Below are positions 1 to 6,010 of a stretch of DNA of 35,565 nt, piece by piece; positions within the stretch are counted from its first letter, which is position 1, and the number at the start of each line of letters is the position of its first letter. The DNA lies in assembly GCA_963708545.1 (NCBI GenBank), contig CAVPUD010000086.1, positions 1 through 35,565 of the forward strand. The letters run 5' to 3'. A program made the translations under genes and the position numbers. The DNA is from Extensimonas sp963708545. Its GTDB lineage: Bacteria; Pseudomonadota; Gammaproteobacteria; Burkholderiales; Burkholderiaceae_C. Under the pieces are notes generated by a model. That model worked only from the letters and a program-made list of their open reading frames with translations, was not told where the DNA came from and ran no database searches.

Positions 1-2
1 GC

Positions 3-986
3 GCCACGCTCTCGGACTTGCAGCAGGTCTGGGACAGCGTGAGCTGGAAAATCTGCCGCGCGCGCGACAACCCCGCGTGCGCCGACGCCGAGCACGCCGC
101 CGCGGGTGCGGCGCACGACGGCGGCCTGCACGTGTACCTGCCCGAAAGTTTCAAGCAAAAAATGGCTGAAACCAAGGCGTATCAAGCACAAGCAGCTATT
201 AACAAAGTAGCAATCGGCGGCGCACGCCCCAAGGTCGCGATCCTGCGCGAGCAAGGCGTGAACTCGCACGTCGAAATGGCCTGGGCCTTCGACGCCGCGG
301 GCTTCGAAGCCTGCGACGTGCACATGAGCGACCTGCAAGCCGCTCGCGTGCAGCTCGCCGACTTCCAGGGGTTGGTGGCCTGCGGCGGCTTCAGCTACGG
401 CGACACGCTGGGCGCGGGCATAGGCTGGGCGCGCAGCATCAGCTTCAACGCCGCGCTGGCCGCGCAGTTCCGCGCCTTCTTCGCGCGCGGCGACACCTTC
501 GGCCTGGGCGTGTGCAACGGCTGCCAGATGTTTGCCGAGCTTGCCGACATCATCCCCGGCGCCGAGGCCTGGCCACGCTTTACCACCAACCAGAGCGAGC
601 GCTTCGAGGCGCGCCTCGCGCAGGTCGAGGTGCTGGCTTCGCCGAGCCTGTTTTTTGCCGGCATGGCGGGCGCGCGCCTGCCGATCGCCATCGCGCACGG
701 CGAGGGCTACGCCGACTTCCGCCACCGCGGCAACGCCAGCCAGGTGCATGCCGCGCTGCGCTACGTCGATCACCTCGGCCAGCCGACCGAGGCCTACCCC
801 TTCAACCCCAACGGCAGCCCCGGCGGCCTCACCGCCGTGACCACACCCGACGGGCGCTTCACGGCGTTGATGCCGCATCCCGAGCGCGTATTCCGCAACC
901 TACAGTTCAGCTGGACGCCGCTGCCCCAGGACGCCTTCAGCCCCTGGATGCAGATCTGGCACAACGCACGCCGCTGGGTGGGCTGA
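3..986 (+). CDS. purL: Phosphoribosylformylglycinamidine synthase, C-terminal part (5' end outside window)
   Basis: This is the carboxy-terminal quarter of the large PurL enzyme, which converts FGAR to FGAM with ATP and glutamine in purine synthesis. The reading frame is open from the first complete codon at 3, so the gene is cut by the window edge and not by a mutation. The visible part ends the synthetase region (TLSDLQQVW, then RDNPACADAEH), has a linker, then the class I glutamine amidotransferase domain: KVAILREQG, nucleophile Cys in GVCNGCQMF, and the His/Glu pair in PHPERVF near the end. The linker at about 156-210 reads KMAETKAYQAQAAINKVA; its DNA resembles the short Comamonadaceae repeat listed separately, which would be an in-frame insertion between two domains. 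The next gene starts 44 bases downstream on the same strand. Identity is very secure. Confidence 0.97.
   Translation, partial: ATLSDLQQVWDSVSWKICRARDNPACADAEHAAAGAAHDGGLHVYLPESFKQKMAETKAYQAQAAINKVAIGGARPKVAILREQGVNSHVEMAWAFDAAGFEACDVHMSDLQAARVQLADFQGLVACGGFSYGDTLGAGIGWARSISFNAALAAQFRAFFARGDTFGLGVCNGCQMFAELADIIPGAEAWPRFTTNQSERFEARLAQVEVLASPSLFFAGMAGARLPIAIAHGEGYADFRHRGNASQVHAALRYVDHLGQPTEAYPFNPNGSPGGLTAVTTPDGRFTALMPHPERVFRNLQFSWTPLPQDAFSPWMQIWHNARRWVG
161..204. repeat. Short family repeat, copy 1, in frame inside purL
   Basis: ATGGCT, then ATCAAGCACAAGCAGCTATT, matches the right arm of the repeat best seen at 32006-32055. Its length and phase keep purL open. It lies between the synthetase and glutaminase parts, where an extra loop should be tolerated. 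That the repeat is typical of Comamonadaceae is from memory; the match to other copies in this window is seen directly. Confidence 0.55.
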
Positions 987-1030
987 GAGACTGAGCGCCT
1001 GTTGCGCCAAACCAAGGATAAGGACACACC

Positions 1031-1993
1031 ATGGCCCTAAGCAGCCTGCTCGCCCTGCTCGACGACATCGCGACCATCCTCGACGACGTCGCCCTCATGA
1101 CCAAGGTGGCGGCGAAAAAAAGCGCCACCATGGCCGACGACGTGTCGGTGCTCACCAAGGTGGCGGCGCAAAAGACCGCGGGCGTGCTCGGCGACGATCT
1201 GGCGCTCAACGCCCAGCAAGTCGCCGGCGTGCGCGCCGACCGCGAACTGCCCGTGGTCTGGGCCGTGGCCAAGGGCTCGCTCATGAACAAGGCCATCCTC
1301 GTGCCCGCGGCCCTGCTCGTCAGCGCCTTCGCTCCCTGGGCCGTGACGCCGCTGCTCATGCTCGGCGGGGCGTTTTTGTGCTTCGAGGGCGTGGAGAAGC
1401 TCGCGCACAAATTTCTGCCCAACGCGCCGCACGCCGCGGCCGAACACGAAAGCCACGTGCTGGCAAATGCCAACCCAGCGCTGGACCTCGTGGCCTTCGA
1501 AAAAGACAAGGTGCAGGGCGCCGTGCGCACCGACTTCATCCTCTCGGCAGAGATCATCACCATCACGCTGGGCACCGTGGCGGCGGCGCCGTTTGCGCAG
1601 CAGGTGGCCGTGCTCGTGGGCGTGGCCGTGCTCATGACGGTGGGCGTCTATGGCCTGGTCGCGGGCATCGTCAAACTCGACGACCTGGGGCTGTGGCTTG
1701 CGGGCCGGCGCCAGGCCTTGCTGCGCACGCTGGGCCTGGCCATCGTGCAGGCCGCGCCCTGGCTCATGAAAAGCCTCTCGGTCGTGGGCACGGCAGCCAT
1801 GTTCCTCGTGGGCGGCGGCATCCTGGTGCACGGCATTCCGGCGCTGCACCACGCCATAGCGGGCCTGGGCGAAGGCGCCGGCGGCCTGTGGCACTGGCTG
1901 CTGCCCGCAGTGTGCAACGCCTTGGTCGGCATGGCCGCTGGCGCGCTGGTGCTCGCAGGCGTTGCATTGGTGCAACGTTTGCGTCGCATTTAG
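1031..1993 (+). CDS. DUF808 family inner-membrane protein (YedI-like)
   Basis: A 320-residue protein of the DUF808/YedI family, whose function is not known. The amino-terminal 70 residues are soluble and have the family's repeated pattern of LDDIATILDDVALMTKVAAKKSA and TKVAAQKTAGVLGDD. Four hydrophobic stretches follow, at about 80-115, 170-215, 235-275 and 286-317, some long enough for two passes. The ATG at 1031 is preceded by AAGGA at about 1014, a little far for an ideal ribosome site. It follows purL by 44 bases on the same strand, so read-through from purL is possible, but no functional link is implied. Family assignment is good; role unknown. Confidence 0.88.
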   Translation: MALSSLLALLDDIATILDDVALMTKVAAKKSATMADDVSVLTKVAAQKTAGVLGDDLALNAQQVAGVRADRELPVVWAVAKGSLMNKAILVPAALLVSAFAPWAVTPLLMLGGAFLCFEGVEKLAHKFLPNAPHAAAEHESHVLANANPALDLVAFEKDKVQGAVRTDFILSAEIITITLGTVAAAPFAQQVAVLVGVAVLMTVGVYGLVAGIVKLDDLGLWLAGRRQALLRTLGLAIVQAAPWLMKSLSVVGTAAMFLVGGGILVHGIPALHHAIAGLGEGAGGLWHWLLPAVCNALVGMAAGALVLAGVALVQRLRRI

Positions 1994-2131
1994 CGCAGCG
2001 CACCGCGTGCCAAAGCCCTCTATTGCGCGGCAGCCGCCCAGTATTTGACTTACAGCAAGGTTTTCACACTTGATCGGCGATGCAATGCAGCCACGGGGGT
2101 CGTCCCCGTGCAACCGCACCATGAGATTTCC

Positions 2132-2731
2132 ATGAAAAAGAAACTGCTTGCCTTGGCCGCTCTTTGCGCAATGACTTCCGGCGCTGCTTTCGCGCAGCAA
2201 GCCGAAGGGCCCTGGATGGTTCGCGTGCGTGCTGTCAATCTCGACAGCGCCAACGGCGACAGCACCGGCTTGGGCCTGTCCGTCAACAATAAGGTGATTC
2301 CCGAAGTCGATATCTCGTACTTCTTCACGCACAACATCGCTGCCGAGCTGATCCTGACCTACCCGCAAAAACACGACCTGCGCTCTAGCGCGCTGGGCGG
2401 CAAGATCGGCACGCTCAAGCACCTGCCCCCCACCTTGACGCTGCAATACCACTTCGACACGCCCATGGGTTGGCGGCCGTATGTAGGCGCGGGTATCAAC
2501 TACACGCACTTTTCGAGCGTAAACCTGCCCGCAGGCGTGGACATCGACCGCAACAGCTGGGGCGGTGCACTGCAACTGGGCGTGGACATCCCCGTGCAGA
2601 AGAACTGGTACGTGAACCTGGACGTCAAGAAGGTCTATATCGAAACCGACGTGTCTGCGGGTGGCAGCAAGATCGGCACCTTCAAGGTCAACCCCGTGCT
2701 CTTCGGCGTGGGCGTGGGCTATCGCTTCTGA
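2132..2731 (+). CDS. ompW: OmpW family outer-membrane protein
   Basis: A 199-residue eight-stranded beta-barrel of the OmpW family, a small outer-membrane channel linked in other bacteria to hydrophobic compounds and stress. I chose ATG 2132 because it begins a clean signal peptide (MKKKLLALAALCAMTSGAAFA, cleavage about residue 21 before QQAEG); an earlier in-frame start would add 29 non-signal residues. Typical motifs are WMVRVRAV near the mature start, LTLQYHF, YVGAGINYTHF, and a terminal aromatic strand ending GVGYRF, the barrel-assembly signal. The gene has its own upstream gap of 138 bases and is followed by a strong terminator, so it is probably transcribed alone. E. coli ompW is under FNR; I found no convincing FNR box here. 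Confidence 0.93.
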   Translation: MKKKLLALAALCAMTSGAAFAQQAEGPWMVRVRAVNLDSANGDSTGLGLSVNNKVIPEVDISYFFTHNIAAELILTYPQKHDLRSSALGGKIGTLKHLPPTLTLQYHFDTPMGWRPYVGAGINYTHFSSVNLPAGVDIDRNSWGGALQLGVDIPVQKNWYVNLDVKKVYIETDVSAGGSKIGTFKVNPVLFGVGVGYRF

Positions 2732-2770
2732 AGCCGCCGTGCTGCCCTGGCAGCACTGTTGCAACGCTGG

Positions 2771-2799
2771 AAAAAGCTGGTGCATGCACCAGCTTTTTT
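2771..2799. terminator. Bidirectional rho-independent terminator after ompW
   Basis: A perfect palindrome AAAAAGCTGGTGCA/TGCACCAGCTTTTT lies 40 bases past the ompW stop and 30 bases before the end of the opposite-strand dioxygenase gene. The GC stem is flanked by A5 on one side and T5 on the other, so it can stop transcription from both converging genes. Confidence 0.9.
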
Positions 2800-2828
2800 A
2801 TTTCCGCCCGACTCGGCGCAGCAGTGCC

Positions 2829-3656
2829 TCAATCGAAGCGGAACGCCGACACCACGGCGCTCATCACCGTGTCGCAAAACATCTTGCGCCCGGCGCCGTC
2901 GCCCGCCGCGCCCGCCGCCACGTGCAGCGGCAGCAGGTGTTCTTCGGCGCGCGGTGGGTGCGACTGGCGGCCCCATGGTGCGCTCGCGCGCTCCCAATCG
3001 GTGAGCAACGCATGGCGTTCGGGGGCGGCGCGCGTCACGGCGTCGGTGAGCCACTCGTCGAAGGCCGCGCTGATCGGCGTGGAGCGCGGGTTGCCGTAGC
3101 CGCGCATGTTGTGCCAGCTCATGCCGCTGCCGATGAGGAGCACGCCCTCGTCGCGCAGGGGCGCCAGCGCCTGACCGAGCCGAATGTGCTCTCCCGCATC
3201 GAGGCTGCCGAGCAGCGACATCTGCAGCACGGGCACGTCGGCCTCGGGGAAGGCGACTTTGAGCGGAATGAAGGTGCCGTGGTCGTAGCCGCGACTGTCG
3301 TCCTGCACGGGTGCAAAGCCAGCCTGCGCCAGCAGCGCGCTCGCGCGTTCGGCAAGCCAGGGCGCGCCGGGCGCGGGGTACGTGAGCTCGTAGGTGTGCG
3401 GCGGAAAGCCGTAGTAGTCGAACAGCAAACCTGGCTGCGCCGCGCTGCCCATGCTTGGCTGCGGCGCGAGCCAGTGCGCCGTGACCAACGCGATCGCGCG
3501 CGGCTTGGCCGGCAGGCTCGCCGGAATGCTGCGCAAGAACGCCGCCATCTTGTCCCAGGTGCCCGGCGGGTCCCAGTCCATGAAAAAGCACGGCCCACCA
3601 CCATGCGGGATGTAGAGCGTGGGCATGCGCACGGCGCTGTGGGCAGGATCGTTCAT
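2829..3656 (-). CDS. DODA/LigB-type extradiol ring-cleavage dioxygenase family protein (YgiD-like)
   Basis: A 275-residue member of the class III extradiol dioxygenase (LigB) superfamily, closest by motif to the DODA/YgiD group. Expected metal-binding histidines are visible: PHGGGP (His18), TAHW (His61), YDHGTFIPL and SGMSWHN, with the conserved HPPRAEEHLLPLHVAAGA near residue 233. Such enzymes open catechol-type rings using a non-haem metal; the substrate cannot be read from the sequence. The start at 3656 gives a ten-residue lead before Met11 (MPTLYIPHGGGP), and Met11 may be the real start. The end of the upstream co-oriented enoyl-CoA hydratase gene is 31 bases away, so they may share a transcript. 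Confidence 0.87.
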   Translation of the reverse strand: MNDPAHSAVRMPTLYIPHGGGPCFFMDWDPPGTWDKMAAFLRSIPASLPAKPRAIALVTAHWLAPQPSMGSAAQPGLLFDYYGFPPHTYELTYPAPGAPWLAERASALLAQAGFAPVQDDSRGYDHGTFIPLKVAFPEADVPVLQMSLLGSLDAGEHIRLGQALAPLRDEGVLLIGSGMSWHNMRGYGNPRSTPISAAFDEWLTDAVTRAAPERHALLTDWERASAPWGRQSHPPRAEEHLLPLHVAAGAAGDGAGRKMFCDTVMSAVVSAFRFD

Positions 3657-3687
3657 GGGCGTTCAGACAAAGCCAACAGGGTTTTCT

Positions 3688-4527
3688 TCAGCAGCCGCGG
3701 AACACCGGCTTGCGTTTTTCGTTGAAGGCACGCACGCCTTCGAGGCGGTCTTGCGTGTCCACGAGGTGGTTGTAGGCCTCGACTTCGAAGCGGTAGGCGG
3801 TGCGCAGTTCCATCTGCGTGCCGTAGCGCACGGATTTTTTCACCTGCCGCACCGCGAGCGGCGCGTTGCCCGCGATCACGGCGGCCGTCGCGAGCGCCTC
3901 GTTCAGCACCTCGGGGGGCTCGAACAGCTGGTTGACCACGCCCCAGGCCAGCGCCTGCTGCGCGTCGAAGGGGCGGCCCGTCATCAGAATTTCCTTCGCG
4001 CGGCGGTCGCCCACGGCGCGCGGCAGGTTTTGCGTGCCGCCCGCACCGGGCATGATGCCCAGCGTGACTTCGGTGAGTGCAAAGCGCGCGCTCTGGCTCG
4101 CGTAGATGAAGTCGCAGCACAGCGCCATTTCGAGCCCGCCCGCGTAGGCGTGGCCGTTCACCGCGGCGATGATCGGCACCGGCAGGTCCACCAGCGTCCA
4201 GATCGCGCGCTCGAACAGCTCGTGCTGGAGCTGCCACTGCGCCTTGCTCATGCCGTTGCGCTCCTTGAGGTCGCCGCCCGCACAAAAAATCTTGCCGCCC
4301 GCACCCGTGAGCACCACGCAGCGCACGGGGCCCGCGTCTTCGGTCAACCGGCTCCACAGGTCGAACAGGTCGCGCCCCATTTGCGTGTTCATCGCATTGC
4401 CGACCTCGGGGCGGGCCAACGTGACCTGCAGCACATGCGCGCCCACGAGCGCCGTTTGCACCGTGTCGTAGCGCGGCAGCGCGTAGGCGGTGCTGGCGGG
4501 GTTGGAGGATTCGGTGTGTTCGGACAT
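3688..4527 (-). CDS. Enoyl-CoA hydratase/isomerase family protein
   Basis: A 279-residue crotonase-fold enzyme. The CoA-binding and oxyanion signatures are intact: FCAGGDLKE (about 81-89) and NGHAYAGGLEMALCCD (124-139). Both glutamates of a true hydratase are present, Glu133 in GGLEMA and Glu153 in LTEVTLGIMPGAGGTQ, so water addition to a trans-2-enoyl-CoA is the likely reaction. The carboxy end (FNEKRKPVFRG) is the usual family ending. AAGGAG sits seven bases before the ATG, a strong ribosome site. The amino-terminal 18 residues are a non-conserved extension. The exact pathway (fatty acid, aromatic or amino-acid degradation) is not shown by neighbours, though the ring-cleavage-type gene downstream hints at aromatic catabolism. 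Confidence 0.9.
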   Translation of the reverse strand: MSEHTESSNPASTAYALPRYDTVQTALVGAHVLQVTLARPEVGNAMNTQMGRDLFDLWSRLTEDAGPVRCVVLTGAGGKIFCAGGDLKERNGMSKAQWQLQHELFERAIWTLVDLPVPIIAAVNGHAYAGGLEMALCCDFIYASQSARFALTEVTLGIMPGAGGTQNLPRAVGDRRAKEILMTGRPFDAQQALAWGVVNQLFEPPEVLNEALATAAVIAGNAPLAVRQVKKSVRYGTQMELRTAYRFEVEAYNHLVDTQDRLEGVRAFNEKRKPVFRGC

Positions 4528-4550
4528 GCAAAGTCTCCTTTTACTATCTA

Positions 4551-4600
4551 AAAAGTAGCTGCTTACGCAATACCATCAAGCGCTAGCAGCAGATTTATAG
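4551..4600. repeat. Short family repeat, copy 2, spanning the ispF stop codon
   Basis: GTAGCTGCTTACGC and GCGCTAGCAGC form the two arms of an imperfect hairpin, with ATCAAGCGCTAGCAGC matching the other copies. On the minus strand it codes the last residues of IspF (KSAASA) and supplies the stop codon TGA in CGCTTGATGG. Confidence 0.65.
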
Positions 4601-5106
4601 ATCAAAGCCACGGCGCGCGCCTCGATTGCCGCGCCCTGCCCCACCGGGCCCAGGCGCTCGGCCGTCTTGGCCTTGACGTTGACCTGCTCGGCCGCCACGC
4701 CCAGCGCCTGCGCAATGCGCGCGCGCATGGCCGCGATGTGCGGCGCCAGGCGCGGCGCCTGCGCGACCACGGTGCTGTCGATATTGCCCACGCACCAGCC
4801 GGCCGCCTGCACGCGGCGAGCGGCCTCAGCCAGCAAGGCAAGCGAATCGGCGCCTCGATGCGCCGCGTCGGTGTCGGGAAAGTGCCGGCCGATGTCGCCC
4901 AGCCCCGCTGCGCCCAAGAGCGCGTCGGTGATCGCGTGCAGCAGCACATCCGCGTCCGAATGCCCGAGCAAGCCCATGGGATGCGCTATGCGCACACCGC
5001 CGAGCACCAGCGCACGCCCCGGCACCAGCGCGTGCACGTCCCAGCCCTCGCCGATGCGAAAAGGCAGCGGGGGCAAAGCTGCTGGGGCCGAATGCTGGGT
5101 ACTCAT
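4576..5106 (-). CDS. ispF: 2-C-methyl-D-erythritol 2,4-cyclodiphosphate synthase
   Basis: A 176-residue enzyme of the non-mevalonate isoprenoid pathway that cyclises CDP-methylerythritol phosphate and releases CMP. The metal site is seen in GEGWDVHAL (Asp23, His25) and the second half in GHSDADVLLHAI; the substrate loop GDIGRHFPDTD and the terminal signature KTAERLGPVGQGAAIEA are complete. It lies downstream of ispD on the same strand, the classic pair. Between them is a tandem pentamer array that ends seven bases before this ATG and leaves no recognisable Shine-Dalgarno. The last residues, KSAASA, and the stop codon come from a family repeat. Confidence 0.96.
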   Translation of the reverse strand: MSTQHSAPAALPPLPFRIGEGWDVHALVPGRALVLGGVRIAHPMGLLGHSDADVLLHAITDALLGAAGLGDIGRHFPDTDAAHRGADSLALLAEAARRVQAAGWCVGNIDSTVVAQAPRLAPHIAAMRARIAQALGVAAEQVNVKAKTAERLGPVGQGAAIEARAVALIYKSAASA

Positions 5107-5112
5107 GTCTGG

Positions 5113-5192
5113 GGTCAGGTCAGGTCAGGTCAGGTCAGGTCAGGTCAGGTCAGGTCAGGTCAGGTCAGGTCAGGTCAGGTCAGGTCAGGTCA
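5113..5192. repeat. Tandem pentanucleotide array (GGTCA)16 between ispD and ispF
   Basis: Sixteen exact head-to-tail copies of GGTCA (TGACC on the ispF sense strand) fill nearly all of the 93 bases between the ispD stop and the ispF start. Identical units of this length are expected to change copy number by slippage. On the sense strand every frame through the array meets TGA, so ispD translation cannot run through into ispF. Confidence 0.97.
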
Positions 5193-5199
5193 GGGGGCA

Positions 5200-5931
5200 T
5201 CATATGCGGGCGCGGCTTTGCAACACGGCCTCGGCCAGCGCAAAGTCTTCGGGGTAGGTGACCTTGAAATTCTGCGCGCTGCCGCGCACCAGCAGGGGCC
5301 GGTGGCCCGCTGCCTCCATCGCGCTGGCCTCGTCGGTGATGCCGGCAAAGCCCGTGCCCGCGTGCGCGGCCAGCGCCGCCTGCAGCGCGCCCAGGCGAAA
5401 CATCTGCGGCGTCTGCGCGAGCCACTTGCCCGTGCGCTCCAGCGTCGCGGCCACGCGGCCTGCGGCATCGGCGCACTTGAGCGTATCGGCCAAGGGCAGC
5501 GCGAGCAGACCGCCCACCGCGTCGGGCAGGCAGGCGTCGATCAGCGCATCGATCTGCGCCGGCGTGACCAGGCAGCGCGCCGCATCGTGCACCAGCACCC
5601 AATCGTGCGCGGCGGCACCCAGCGCCTGCAGCGCAGCAAGACCATTGAAAACGCTCTCAGCGCGCGTAGCACCTCCGCGAGCAGCTATCGCAAAAGAAGC
5701 ATCCTGCGCTGCCAGCGTCTCATCCCCCGGCGCCACCACCACGAGCACCCGCGCGATGCGCGCCACCCCCGCAAACGCCGCGAGCGTATGCCGCACCAGC
5801 GGCAGCCCGGCGAGCGGCTGGTATTGCTTGGGCTGCATCGTCCCCGCACGCGAGCCGCTGCCGGCGCAGGGGAGCAGGGCGAAGCAGCGGGGGGCGCTGA
5901 GAGAAGGGGCGATCGGAGTGTCGGAGTCCAT
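5200..5931 (-). CDS. ispD: 2-C-methyl-D-erythritol 4-phosphate cytidylyltransferase
   Basis: A 243-residue enzyme that joins CTP to methylerythritol phosphate, the third step of the MEP pathway. The nucleotide loop reads LPCAGSGSRAGTMQPKQYQPL (about 20-40), a slightly unusual form with Cys where Ala is common; VHDAARCLVTP, LAQTPQMF, ITDEASAME and NFKVTYPEDF are all in place. The first 15 residues are a weakly conserved lead. The stop codon is followed at once by the pentamer array and then ispF. The stretch coding FAIAARGGATRAESVFNG (5645-5700) looks faintly like the short repeat found elsewhere here, but it matches normal IspD sequence, so I do not call it an insertion. Confidence 0.95.
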   Translation of the reverse strand: MDSDTPIAPSLSAPRCFALLPCAGSGSRAGTMQPKQYQPLAGLPLVRHTLAAFAGVARIARVLVVVAPGDETLAAQDASFAIAARGGATRAESVFNGLAALQALGAAAHDWVLVHDAARCLVTPAQIDALIDACLPDAVGGLLALPLADTLKCADAAGRVAATLERTGKWLAQTPQMFRLGALQAALAAHAGTGFAGITDEASAMEAAGHRPLLVRGSAQNFKVTYPEDFALAEAVLQSRARI

Positions 5932-6010
5932 TGCAAAACCTGATTAGCAATGATGATCAGGAACGCATGAGAGGTGCGGCGGGCCTGCCGGCCGCCCTGG
6001 CACCCTACCC

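Noticed and set aside
2066..2085. A possible FNR-like box (TTGAT...) upstream of ompW
   Set aside because: The second half-site does not fit ATCAA and the spacing is wrong.
5645..5700. A stretch in ispD that looks like the dispersed short repeat
   Set aside because: The encoded residues (GGATRAESVFNG) are normal conserved IspD sequence, so an insertion is not needed to explain it.
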